Shown here: positions 1 to 6,533 of the stretch, piece after piece
Position numbering within the stretch: the first letter of the stretch is position 1
Layout: each line of letters begins with the position of its first letter
Origin: Ruminiclostridium sp.
GTDB taxonomy: Bacteria; Bacillota; Clostridia; DSM-8532
NCBI GenBank assembly: GCA_003535195.1
Contig: DOHN01000002.1
Location: 58,059 to 64,896, forward strand
DNA: 6,838 bases
Reading direction: 5' to 3'
Program-made: the position numbers and the translations under genes
Notes under the pieces: generated by a model
Seen by the model: the letters and a program-made list of their open reading frames with translations, nothing else
Told to the model about the DNA's origin: nothing
The model's database searches: none

Positions 1-880
1 GGACCCGGACAGTCATTCTTCCCTTTGCCGGGAGGTTCATGGCATTTAGCTGTTCAATTATTCTGGCATACAAAATACGGGATTCAACCAATTCGCCGAA
101 TGCCGGATGATATGGCCCGGCAACAATAGAATCCTCCAGGGTCTCTGCGGCATGGAGACCGACCCTTAAAACGGTGATATTTTCCCGGGTAAAAAGAGGC
201 AGCACCGCAGCACACCAGGCAATGGCTTCTTCAAGAGTAAGCGGCTTATATCGGCCGCTCCTGTAAAGCAGCTCAAGCTCCGTATCCTTCAGCACCAGCA
301 CCGGGTAAAGCCGGATCATATCCGGTTTAAGCTCTAAAACCCCATAGGCCGTTTTCATGGTCTTCTCAAAAGTATCACCCGGAAGCCCCAGCATCACCTG
401 AACACCAAGCTTGAAGCCCCATTTTTTAATCAGTCCGCAGGCCGTTTCAACGTCCTTGATGGTATGGCCTCTTTGACTCAGTTTCAGGACCTCACTGTCC
501 AGGCTCTGCACGCCGAGTTCAACCGCGGTAACACCGTAGGCTTTCAGGATATCCAGAATACGGGGACTGATATTGTCGGGTCTGGTCGAAAGGCGGATGC
601 CCCGCACTTTTCCAGATTTCAAAAAGGGTCTGGCCGCCTCCAGATAATCAATCATCAGGGTTTCCGGAATACCTGTAAAGCTTCCTCCGAAAAAGGCAAT
701 TTCCGCATCATCTTGGGCGTCCACTGTGGACAGGCTCTCCTCTAAAAGTGCTCTGACCATTTGCGGGGACAGAGCCGACCGGGTTCCGCTGATTTTCCTT
801 TGGTCGCAGAAAACACAGGTGTGGGGGCAGCCGATATGCGGAACAAATATTGGTATATTGACATGACGATTTCTAACCAC
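1..880 (-). CDS. Elp3-like radical SAM protein (3' end cut off by window)
   Basis: Partial gene of 293 codons inside the window; the C-terminus lies beyond position 1. I translated it by hand. Residues 15-25 read HIGCPHTCVFC, a CX3CX2C cluster (C18, C22, C25) that would hold the radical SAM [4Fe-4S] centre. It is followed by GGSFTG (65-70), the strand IRLSTRPDNI (95-104), ELGVQS (121-126) and MLGLPGD (163-169), as in the N-terminal half of Elp3 and related bacterial proteins. I see no acetyltransferase domain in the visible part. The start is GTG at 880-878 with AAAGGCGG just upstream; the next in-frame ATG falls after the cysteine cluster, so it cannot be the start. It begins 11 bp after the rnc stop and is surely cotranscribed. 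An Elp3-like gene after rnc (commonly followed by smc) is a familiar Clostridia arrangement. The family suggests a tRNA or RNA modification role, but the substrate is not known to me. Confidence 0.9.
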   Translation of the reverse strand, partial: MVRNRHVNIPIFVPHIGCPHTCVFCDQRKISGTRSALSPQMVRALLEESLSTVDAQDDAEIAFFGGSFTGIPETLMIDYLEAARPFLKSGKVRGIRLSTRPDNISPRILDILKAYGVTAVELGVQSLDSEVLKLSQRGHTIKDVETACGLIKKWGFKLGVQVMLGLPGDTFEKTMKTAYGVLELKPDMIRLYPVLVLKDTELELLYRSGRYKPLTLEEAIAWCAAVLPLFTRENITVLRVGLHAAETLEDSIVAGPYHPAFGELVESRILYARIIEQLNAMNLPAKGRMTVRV

Positions 881-891
881 TTTCCGCCTTT

Positions 892-1611
892 CTATTCCGC
901 CTGGTTGATATCTTCCAAAGCCGCTTTGGCAGCCATTTGCTCTCCATCTTTTTTCGATTTCCCGATCCCTGTTCCGATGGATTTGCCATTGGCATAAACG
1001 GCAATTTTAAAGGTCTTGGAATGATCAGGCCCCACTGCCTCCAGGAGTTTGTATTGGATCTGTACATCTCCCGACTTCTGAAGTTCCTCCTGCAGCGCGG
1101 TTTTATAATCCATAAAGAGCATCCCGCTGACAGCTTTCTCGTAAACTTCCCCCAAAAGGCCCATAATAAAGCCGGCGGCTTCGTCCATGCCACCATCTAA
1201 ATAAATGCTTCCTATAACGGCTTCCATGGCATCTGAAAGAATGGAGGGCCTTGTTCTGCCGCCATTGGCCTCCTCGCCCCGGCCCAACAGAATTAAATCG
1301 CCCAATCCTATCTTCTGGGCGCAGTCATACAACGATGACTCGCAGACAATCAGGGCGCGTATTTTGCTCATTTCCCCTTCATTTAAGCAAGACTTGTCAT
1401 TATAGAGCATCAGGCCCATGACAAAGTCCAGGATAGCATCGCCTAGAAATTCCAGCCGTTCATTGTTTTTTGCCGCAAAGTTTTGATGCTCATTTGAATA
1501 GGAACTGTGGATCAGCGCATTTACAGCATACTGCCTGTTACGGTATTGATAGCCGATTTTATTTTCCAAAGCCTCCACAGTTTTTGTAATTTCATCAGGT
1601 AATTTTTTCAA
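892..1611 (-). CDS. rnc: Ribonuclease III
   Basis: Complete 239-residue double-strand-specific endoribonuclease, normal length for the family. The catalytic RNase III domain fills about residues 8-155 and carries the signature NERLEFLGDA at 50-59. By family knowledge the metal-binding acids are E51, E54, D58, D127 and E130, and all are present. A double-stranded RNA-binding domain follows at about 168-236, ending in the usual K(K)xGEQxAAKAALE helix. It cleaves rRNA precursors and other structured RNAs in the cytoplasm. The start is TTG at 1611-1609, supported by GGGAGG at 1618-1623 with a 6-base spacer; there is no better ATG. It is followed 11 bp later by the radical SAM gene on the same strand. 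The acpP/fabF genes that often precede rnc in Firmicutes are absent here: the upstream neighbour is the divergent metNIQ operon. Confidence 0.97.
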   Translation of the reverse strand: MKKLPDEITKTVEALENKIGYQYRNRQYAVNALIHSSYSNEHQNFAAKNNERLEFLGDAILDFVMGLMLYNDKSCLNEGEMSKIRALIVCESSLYDCAQKIGLGDLILLGRGEEANGGRTRPSILSDAMEAVIGSIYLDGGMDEAAGFIMGLLGEVYEKAVSGMLFMDYKTALQEELQKSGDVQIQYKLLEAVGPDHSKTFKIAVYANGKSIGTGIGKSKKDGEQMAAKAALEDINQAE

Positions 1612-1643
1612 AACTAGCCTCCCAAAAGTATCAAAAAGAACAT

Positions 1644-1673
1644 AAACCTATTTTAGCATAATCTTTCTGTCAA
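1644..1673 (-). promoter_or_regulatory. Candidate promoter of the rnc operon
   Basis: On the minus strand an extended -10 element, TGCTAAAAT, lies at 1658-1650. TTGACA lies at 1673-1668, but only 12 bases before TAAAAT, too close to serve it as a -35. The TTGACA could instead pair at 17 bases with the poorer hexamer TAGGTT. Either choice puts the transcription start about 25-35 bases before the rnc TTG codon. The assignment rests on consensus matching only. Confidence 0.45.
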
Positions 1674-1780
1674 TGCATTAATGAAGCCGCAGACCGGTGC
1701 TTCTGATGCATAAAAATAACCATGCCCTGATTTAACACCTTCTAAACGCACAGAACCCAAACAAAATTCTAAAAAAAGTA

Positions 1781-1809
1781 TTGACATTTTAATAGGGTTG
1801 CATTACCAT
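1781..1809 (+). promoter_or_regulatory. Upstream candidate promoter of metNIQ (P1)
   Basis: A perfect -35 hexamer, TTGACA at 1781-1786, is followed after 17 bases by TACCAT at 1804-1809 (4 of 6 to TATAAT). The flanks are AT-rich, with an A-tract just upstream (1771-1777). Transcription from about 1816 would produce a leader of about 220 nt before the metN ATG. Confidence 0.5.
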
Positions 1810-1815
1810 CTTTTT

Positions 1816-1957
1816 ATATCATACTAATCATATATGTTTACTCTCAAATATGAAAGCTGGAGCGTAAATGGATAGAAAAGGATCGGTTGGTTGATAACAT
1901 ATCCTCTGTCTGCCGGTGGTGGCGATCAGCAAAAAAGGGGATCCGGTCCTCGGTAAA
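1816..1957 (+). other. Possible structured 5' leader of metNIQ, no known class recognised
   Basis: If P1 is used, this stretch is transcribed as leader RNA. It can form AGGAT 1879-1883 with ATCCT 1901-1905, or alternatively GATCG 1881-1885 with CGATC 1923-1927; the two share bases 1881-1883 and so exclude each other. A small stem pairs CTG 1906-1908 with CAG 1927-1929 and GCC 1912-1914 with GGC 1921-1923. A further hairpin pairs GGGGA 1937-1941 with TCCTC 1947-1951. No poly-T follows, so a transcription terminator is not evident. The helices are short and could be chance. Confidence 0.25.
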
Positions 1958-1985
1958 TTGACAAATCTGTATTTTGTAATAGAAT
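1958..1985 (+). promoter_or_regulatory. Downstream candidate promoter of metNIQ (P2)
   Basis: TTGACA at 1958-1963 (6 of 6), a 16-base spacer, then TAGAAT at 1980-1985 (5 of 6). This is the best sigma-A-type promoter in the window. Transcription would begin near 1992, giving a 5' untranslated region of about 45 bases that skips the upstream structured leader. Confidence 0.6.
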
Positions 1986-2038
1986 ATTAAATCATATACC
2001 TGTAAGTCCAACGTCGGAAAGCAAAAGCAGGTGAAGGG

Positions 2039-3058
2039 ATGAGCGAATTGGACCCCATCATTAAAATAGAAGACCTCAGCAAAAGCTTTACGGGAACAAC
2101 CGGTGAGGTCATTGAAGTCCTGAAAGATATTAATCTTGAGATTTATAGAGGCGATATTTTCGGAATTATCGGTATGAGCGGCGCCGGCAAAAGCACCCTT
2201 GTCCGCTGCATAAATTTCTTGGAAAAGCCTGACGCCGGGAAAGTCCTGTTTGACGGAAAGGATCTTTCTTCCCTTTCCGATAAAGAATTATACCGCGTCA
2301 GACAGTCTATGGGCATGATTTTCCAGCAGTTTAATCTATTGATGCAAAGAACTGCTCTGGACAATGTCTGTTTTCCTCTGGAAATAGCGGGCATTCGAAA
2401 AAAAGAGGCCCGGGAAAAAGCAAGAGGCTTGCTGGAATTAGTAGGAATACCCGATAAACTTCAAGCTTACCCCTCCCAGCTTTCGGGAGGGCAGCGCCAG
2501 CGCGTAGCAATTGCCAGAGCCCTTGCCACAGACCCAAAAATTCTGCTCTGCGATGAGGCCACCAGCGCTCTTGACCCTTCTACCACCAGGGGTGTTCTGG
2601 AACTTCTCAGTGACATCAATCAGCGCCTTGGCGTCACCATTGTAGTCATAACCCACGAAATGGCCGTTGTTGAGGGAATCTGCAAAAAGGTAGCCATTAT
2701 TGACCAGCATCATATCGCAGAGACCGGATATGTGGATGAGGTTTTCTCAAGGCCGAAGTCCCAAGCCGCCAAAAGGCTGTTTTATCCCGACGATGCCAAG
2801 ATCAACAGTTTTGTGGGAAGCCGGTGCTGCCGTATCGTTTTTGACGGAAGCTCCTCCTTTGAGCCGGTCATTGCCGACATGGTCTTAAAGTTCAGAACAA
2901 CGGTAAACATCATCTTCGCCGACACCCAGAATATTGGCGGAAAAGCGTTTGGACAAATCGTCATTCAACTGCCACAGGATAATATGACAGCGGAAAAAAT
3001 GATGGATTATTTAAAATCAAAGGATCTTTCGGTGGAGGAGGTGAAGGAATTTGTTTAA
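2039..3058 (+). CDS. metN: Methionine ABC transporter ATP-binding protein MetN
   Basis: Complete 339-residue ATPase of a methionine-type importer, on the cytoplasmic face of the membrane. Walker A is GMSGAGKST (45-53), the Q-loop is in MIFQQFNLL (93-101), the ABC signature is LSGGQRQRVAIARAL (148-162), Walker B is ILLCDEATSALDP (168-180), and the H-loop histidine is H206. After the nucleotide-binding domain, residues about 262-338 form the NIL domain. In the family this domain is the regulatory site where cytoplasmic methionine inhibits transport, and it separates MetN from amino-acid ATPases without this tail. The ATG at 2039 follows AGGTGAAGGG; a nearby GTG at 2031 meets a stop at once. metI begins inside its last codons. 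The start is well supported, and the likely substrate is D- or L-methionine or a close relative. Confidence 0.95.
   Translation: MSELDPIIKIEDLSKSFTGTTGEVIEVLKDINLEIYRGDIFGIIGMSGAGKSTLVRCINFLEKPDAGKVLFDGKDLSSLSDKELYRVRQSMGMIFQQFNLLMQRTALDNVCFPLEIAGIRKKEAREKARGLLELVGIPDKLQAYPSQLSGGQRQRVAIARALATDPKILLCDEATSALDPSTTRGVLELLSDINQRLGVTIVVITHEMAVVEGICKKVAIIDQHHIAETGYVDEVFSRPKSQAAKRLFYPDDAKINSFVGSRCCRIVFDGSSSFEPVIADMVLKFRTTVNIIFADTQNIGGKAFGQIVIQLPQDNMTAEKMMDYLKSKDLSVEEVKEFV
3036..3043 (+). promoter_or_regulatory. Ribosome binding site that fixes the metI TTG start
   Basis: AGGAGGTG inside the 3' end of metN is a full match to the anti-Shine-Dalgarno sequence. It sits 7 bases before TTG at 3051. The first in-frame ATG (3066) would be 22 bases away, so the TTG is preferred. 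Confidence 0.8.
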
Positions 3059-3713
3059 TTCAGTAATGATTAAAATGCTTCTAAAAGGTTCCGTTCAAAC
3101 CCTTTACGTATCCATTATCTCCTCCGTTGTAGCATACCTTATCGGCTTGCCCTTAGGCATCCTTCTGGTTACTACCGAGAAGGATGGACTTACTCCGGTA
3201 ACCTGGCTTAACAAGTTCCTTGGAGTAATTATTAACCTGTTAAGGTCAGTGCCTTTTCTCATATTGGTTTTAGTGGTCCAGCCCTTTACAAGACTGATAA
3301 TCGGTACTCCCCTTGGTCCCAAGGCATCCATCGTTCCCCTTGTGATCGCCTCCGCGCCCTATATAGCCAGACTTGTGGAAAGCTCTATTAAAGAGATTGA
3401 CCGGGGTGCTATTGAAGCGGCTCAATCCATGGGAGCCTCGCCCTTCCAGATCATATACAAGGTGATGCTGCCGGAGGCCAAGCCTTCTTTAATAGTAGGC
3501 AGCGCCATTGCCGTTACAACCATTGTCGGCTATTCGGCCATGACCGGTATTGTAGGCGGCGGCGGGCTTGGAGATATCGCTATTCGTTACGGCCTGTATA
3601 AATACCAGTATGATGTTATGCTCATTACCGTGGTGCTCCTTGTAATAATCGTACAGATTATTCAGGAAGTCGGCACGAGGATGGCAAAAAACATGGACAA
3701 AAGGACCCGGTAA
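3051..3713 (+). CDS. metI: Methionine ABC transporter permease MetI
   Basis: Complete 220-residue inner-membrane permease of the binding-protein-dependent type, normal length for MetI. Hydrophobic segments lie at about 18-42, 56-78, 92-110, 146-166 and 186-205, consistent with the five spans of the family. The cytoplasmic EAA coupling loop, which docks on MetN, reads IEAAQSMGASPFQIIYKVML (121-140). The conserved IVGYSAMTGIVGGGGLGD stretch is at 158-174. The start is TTG at 3051, overlapping the metN stop by 8 bp, so translation is probably coupled. A MetI dimer with two MetN forms the transporter core. metQ follows after an 84-bp gap in which I see no convincing promoter or terminator. Confidence 0.95.
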   Translation: MFNSVMIKMLLKGSVQTLYVSIISSVVAYLIGLPLGILLVTTEKDGLTPVTWLNKFLGVIINLLRSVPFLILVLVVQPFTRLIIGTPLGPKASIVPLVIASAPYIARLVESSIKEIDRGAIEAAQSMGASPFQIIYKVMLPEAKPSLIVGSAIAVTTIVGYSAMTGIVGGGGLGDIAIRYGLYKYQYDVMLITVVLLVIIVQIIQEVGTRMAKNMDKRTR

Positions 3714-3797
3714 ATATTGATCCAGCATTTTCTAACAGAGAATCTATTAAATTGAAGTTAAAATAGATATAACGAAAAACGCAGGAGGATATGCGCT

Positions 3798-4649
3798 ATG
3801 AAAAAATCATTAAATGTTCTACTAATCATGCTGCTTACTTTGACCATTTTTGCCGGCTGCGCAAGCAACACCGGCAGCCGGGCTCCCAGCCCTTCAAACT
3901 TACAGGATGCTGCCAAGCCCACTAAAATTGTGATCGGCGCCAGCATCACACCCCATGCCGAGATTCTGGCAGTTGTCAAGGAAATTCTGGCAGAAGAGGG
4001 ATATGAGCTGGAGATCAAAGAGTTTACCGACTATATCCAGCCCAATCTGACACTGGATACCGGCGATTTGGATGCCAATTATTTTCAGCACCAGCCCTAT
4101 CTTGACGACTTCAATGCAGAAAACAAAACCGACCTGGTTCCTATCGTCGCCGTTCATTATGAGCCTTTTGGCATCTATGGCGGAAAAACGGCTTCCATTG
4201 AAGAATTAAAAGACGGCGCACAGATCGCTGTTCCCAACGATCCTACCAACGAGGCCAGAGCCCTTCTGCTCCTGGAAGCTCAGGGGCTTATAAAGCTGAA
4301 AGAGGGATCCGATCTGAAAGCAACTGTCAATGACATCGTGGAAAATCCAAAGAAGTTGGACATTATTGAAATTGAAGCCGCTCAGCTTCCCCGCTCTATT
4401 CAGGATGTGGACCTGTCGGTTATTAACGGCAACTACGCTATCCAGGCGGGATTAAACGCTTCTACAGATGCCCTGGCCACAGAGGACAAGGACTCCCTTG
4501 CCGCCGCCACCTTCGCCAACATCGTTGCCGTTCGGAAGGGCGACGAGAACCGGGAAGATTTAAAAGCCCTTGTAAAGGCCATAACCAGTGACAAAGTCAA
4601 GAGCTTCATCGAAGAGAAATACCAGGGTGCGGTTGTCCCGGTATTCTAA
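3798..4649 (+). CDS. metQ: Methionine-binding lipoprotein MetQ (NLPA family)
   Basis: Complete 283-residue substrate-binding lipoprotein. The N-terminus has a basic MKK, a hydrophobic core (about 6-17) and the lipobox FAGC with the lipidated cysteine at C21, so it should be anchored on the outer face of the cytoplasmic membrane. A Ser/Pro-rich linker (22-40) leads into the NLPA domain. Family hallmarks are GASITPHAEIL (47-57), FTDYIQPNL (76-84), the ligand-pocket segment ANYFQHQPYLD (93-103), NDPTNEARAL (147-156) and NGNYA (210-214). The aromatic, His, Arg and Asn residues of these segments match the methionine pocket known from homologues. ATG at 3798 has AGGAGG at 3783-3788, a 9-base spacer; the earlier ATG at 3791 is too close to that site. 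It is the last gene of the operon. Some NLPA proteins bind other small amino acids or dipeptides, so exact specificity is inferred. Confidence 0.94.
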   Translation: MKKSLNVLLIMLLTLTIFAGCASNTGSRAPSPSNLQDAAKPTKIVIGASITPHAEILAVVKEILAEEGYELEIKEFTDYIQPNLTLDTGDLDANYFQHQPYLDDFNAENKTDLVPIVAVHYEPFGIYGGKTASIEELKDGAQIAVPNDPTNEARALLLLEAQGLIKLKEGSDLKATVNDIVENPKKLDIIEIEAAQLPRSIQDVDLSVINGNYAIQAGLNASTDALATEDKDSLAAATFANIVAVRKGDENREDLKALVKAITSDKVKSFIEEKYQGAVVPVF

Positions 4650-4674
4650 AGCTTGACCCGATAATCAGCAATTT

Positions 4675-4702
4675 TAAAGGGAACCCGAAAGGGTTCCCTT
4701 TA
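4675..4702 (+). terminator. Hairpin terminator after metQ
   Basis: A perfect stem pairs AAAGGGAACCC (4676-4686) with GGGTTCCCTTT (4691-4701) around a GAAA tetraloop, and T4675/A4702 adds a twelfth pair. It begins 26 bases after the metQ stop. The downstream tail, ACTTATT, is only moderately T-rich. Since the next gene is convergent, it may also stop transcripts from the minus strand, where the tail is equally imperfect. Confidence 0.8.
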
Positions 4703-4738
4703 CTTATTGCGAACACAACAAGGCTCCCGGGTTCCATC

Positions 4739-4755
4739 CGCAATCTCTGATTGCG
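4739..4755. repeat. Short perfect inverted repeat after the GyrI-like remnant
   Basis: CGCAATC and GATTGCG are separated by TCT, giving a 7-bp stem with a 3-base loop. It lies 11 bases past the minus-strand gene remnant, where a terminator would be expected. There is no T-run on the minus-strand side, so a terminator role is uncertain. Confidence 0.4.
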
Positions 4756-4766
4756 TTGAAGTTCTT

Positions 4767-5218
4767 TTAATCAGAAGCGGATTTTACGATGGGATGCCGA
4801 ACGACCGTTCTTAATTTTTCAGGTGCGGTTTTGCGGGGATCACTAAGATATATTTCATGGTGCTTCCTCGACTCCGATATATCGTTCATATAACCGTTAT
4901 CAATGATGTACTGCTTCATAAGCCTTATGGTTGCCGCTTCAGTATCGTAGGGGCCGATGTGCATGGCCTGGACGCATAACCCTTCCGTGTATTTTATCAG
5001 CTTTGCGTCAGTAAGATCCATCTCCGGCTTCTTTTTTAACAGAGCTTTTTTGGCTGCTTCAAAAACCTCCGCCGTCACAAATTCCGGCTATCTGATCATA
5101 GCCGTCCAACAGAGTCAACAGCAATAAAAATCATTTCCGGAACATCAATAATGGAGGGTTTTGTTTTCGGCATATACAGATCTTTATATTCTTTCTTATA
5201 ATCAAGTTTATCGCTTAT
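4767..5218 (-). pseudogene. GyrI-like (SAV2435-type) small-molecule-binding protein, internally deleted
   Basis: Two pieces of one gene lie in different frames. The N-terminal piece (5218-5096) reads DYKKEYKDLYMPKTKPSII and then PEMIFIAVDSVG, the typical opening of the roughly 200-residue GyrI-like family, and stops at TGA 5098-5096. The C-terminal piece reads WTAMIR from 5108, hits TAG at 5090-5088 where the family has Leu, then continues PEFVTAEVF... through GLCVQAMHIGPYDTEAATI and HHEIYLSDPRKTAPEKLRT to TAA at 4769-4767. Roughly 60 middle codons are missing, judging from remembered family members, and the join near 5104-5111 is out of frame. The expected start position is ATA (5218-5216), overlapping the kinase stop. 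A 103-residue ORF can begin at GTG 5078, but no ribosome binding site precedes it. Intact relatives are thought to bind small ligands or toxins. The C-terminal half shows little decay, so the loss looks recent. Confidence 0.85.
5085..5104. repeat. Perfect inverted repeat at the deletion junction
   Basis: CGGCTAT (5085-5091) and ATAGCCG (5098-5104) flank CTGATC. The right arm touches the point where the two GyrI-like fragments join, and the left arm contains the premature TAG (minus strand). Confidence 0.6.
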
Positions 5219-6515
5219 GTCCCCACATCCCTTTCACTGTCTCACCCGACATATAGTCCATAAGCCTGTTCAGTGCATCTTCGCCGCCAAATCCGCCCGA
5301 TTTGGTAGCCAGCAGCAGCTTTTTGTCTGCCCCGGCTGTAACTATACCGGCAACAATTCCCGGCATAGGCTCGGCCAGCAGCTTCATCTGCCTGATGCCG
5401 GCTTTATTGAACACATGGCTCGCGGTATCTCCGCCGGTAGCAATCAATCTGTTTATTTTTAATGGATCCAGCAGCTGATTTGCAATCTCGGAAAGGCCCC
5501 CGGCTATAAGCTCATTGGATACATCCTTAAAATACTTTTGTTCATACTCGGCAAAATCATTCTTTAAAATGCGCTCAGTGGTCACAAGGATCTCCAAAGG
5601 CCCTGCTCTACCGCCTAAATCCCGCTTGATGCCACTGATAAGCCCGGAGATTCGCTCCAAAGAGTTTTCCTCTGTAAGGCCCCGCACGGGATAGGCGACC
5701 ATGTGAATATTCTTACGTTTATGCAGGGCCTGGATCTGGGCGAGGGTAGCCGGATGAATGGATCCCACCACCATCAGAGTCCTTGCCTCCTCATTTTCTG
5801 CCTGAGTGCTGCTTGTATCAGAGGCGTTGCACCCATCCAGCGAAGGCCAGAGATAGCGTATCAGGCCTGCACTGCCCACCGGCAGTATTCGGAGATCCAT
5901 TTCAGCAATGGCCTCTGAAATAAGCCTTAAATCGTCATTGACTTCCGCATCAAAAAGGAGCATGGTGTGCCCTTCTGCATATAACCGGGCAATTTCGCTC
6001 TTTATGGCATCTTTGCCCTGCCTGACAACTGAAAGCTCCACTGTTTTTCCGGAACGGTCCGCAGTATCACTCAAAGCGTCTTTAACGGTTAATGTATAGA
6101 CCTCTTCAGCCCCCTCCCCTGACCGCACATAGAGTTTGCCGCTTCTAATAATTCTGCCGTTATCGGGAAGAGCGGGGGCAACAACAGCTATCTGGTAATC
6201 CAGTGCGTCAAACATGGCATCGATTTCTCTTCCTATATTGCCCCTTAATACTGAGTCGATCTTTTTATAGAACAGGCTGATCCCTTTCTTCTTCAAGACC
6301 TCAACCGTTTGTTTGACACGATTATATGCGTTATCAGGAGTCAGCCCCCGGGTGTCCGTGTTAACAGAGAACAGTTGACTGCCGTCTTTTGTAAAGCTGT
6401 CCAGGTTATCCACATTGATAATGACCTGGGTTTCATAACCAAGGTTTGTGAGTTTAACACCGGTATCGCACGCGCCTGTGAGGTCATCTGCGATGATCGC
6501 CGCATCAGCCATCAT
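5208..6515 (-). CDS. Four-carbon acid sugar kinase (DUF1537 family; D-threonate/D-erythronate kinase-like)
   Basis: Complete 435-residue ATP-dependent kinase, normal length for the family. The N-terminal sugar-binding domain begins with IIADDLTGACDTG (7-19) and contains KKIDSVLRGNIGREI (84-98), both family hallmarks. The C-terminal nucleotide-binding domain contains GSIHPAT (251-257), IATGGDTA (358-365) and ATKSGGFGGEDAL (403-415). Known members phosphorylate D-threonate, D-erythronate and related acids at O4. The PdxA-like gene 18 bp upstream fits the pathway in which the 4-phosphate is oxidised and decarboxylated to dihydroxyacetone phosphate. ATG at 6515 (a second ATG follows immediately) has AGGTGG at 6523-6528 with a 7-base spacer. 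The names dtnK or otnK would fit, but the substrate cannot be told from this sequence. The broken GyrI-like gene begins in its last codons. Confidence 0.93.
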   Translation of the reverse strand: MMADAAIIADDLTGACDTGVKLTNLGYETQVIINVDNLDSFTKDGSQLFSVNTDTRGLTPDNAYNRVKQTVEVLKKKGISLFYKKIDSVLRGNIGREIDAMFDALDYQIAVVAPALPDNGRIIRSGKLYVRSGEGAEEVYTLTVKDALSDTADRSGKTVELSVVRQGKDAIKSEIARLYAEGHTMLLFDAEVNDDLRLISEAIAEMDLRILPVGSAGLIRYLWPSLDGCNASDTSSTQAENEEARTLMVVGSIHPATLAQIQALHKRKNIHMVAYPVRGLTEENSLERISGLISGIKRDLGGRAGPLEILVTTERILKNDFAEYEQKYFKDVSNELIAGGLSEIANQLLDPLKINRLIATGGDTASHVFNKAGIRQMKLLAEPMPGIVAGIVTAGADKKLLLATKSGGFGGEDALNRLMDYMSGETVKGMWGHKR

Positions 6516-6521
6516 GGGAAT

Positions 6522-6530
6522 CCCACCTTT
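6522..6530 (-). promoter_or_regulatory. Ribosome binding site of the acid sugar kinase
   Basis: AAAGGTGGG on the minus strand lies in the 18-bp gap after the PdxA-like gene and ends 6 bases before the ATG at 6515, supporting that start over internal ones. Confidence 0.7.
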
Positions 6531-6533
6531 AGA

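Larger units (their letters stand above)
1612..2038. other. Divergent intergenic region between rnc and metN
   Basis: This is a 427-bp AT-rich stretch without a credible gene. It holds the rnc promoter (minus strand, about 1644-1673), two plus-strand promoters for metNIQ (1781-1809 and 1958-1985), and between them a leader with several short helices. A weak inverted repeat, GAAGC 1683-1687 with GCTTC 1699-1703, lies outside both predicted transcripts and has no T-run, so it is not a terminator; it could be an operator or chance. I looked for the S-box, T-box, TPP, cobalamin and c-di-GMP core motifs on the plus strand and recognised none. Confidence 0.7.

Noticed and set aside
873..1196. A 107-codon minus-strand ORF in another frame of rnc
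   Set aside because: It lies inside rnc, whose frame carries the dsRNA-binding domain; the alternative product looks like out-of-frame translation.
464..1405. Several plus-strand ORFs of 66-93 codons opposite rnc and the radical SAM gene
   Set aside because: They are antisense to genes with clear family motifs, have no recognisable domains, and lack good ribosome sites.
1683..1703. GAAGC...GCTTC inverted repeat as a terminator
   Set aside because: There is a 5-bp stem with an 11-base loop and no T-run, and no gene ends nearby.
1850..1930. Possible T-box or c-di-GMP-I (GEMM) riboswitch, suggested by GGTGGTGGCGATC and GAAAGCTGGAGCGTAAA
   Set aside because: The T-box core GGGTGGNACCGCG is not matched and no terminator follows. 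For GEMM the GAAA tetraloop has no pairing flanks.
3714..3797. Separate promoter for metQ in the 84-bp gap
   Set aside because: A TAAAAT-like hexamer is present, but no -35 lies at proper spacing; cotranscription with metI is simpler.
2143..4157. Minus-strand ORFs within metN, metI and metQ
   Set aside because: They are shadows of the plus-strand operon, with no motifs or ribosome sites.
5085..5104. Inverted repeat as the end of an insertion sequence or attachment site
   Set aside because: There is no transposase, no second copy and no flanking target duplication; the sequence itself mostly encodes family residues TAMIR.
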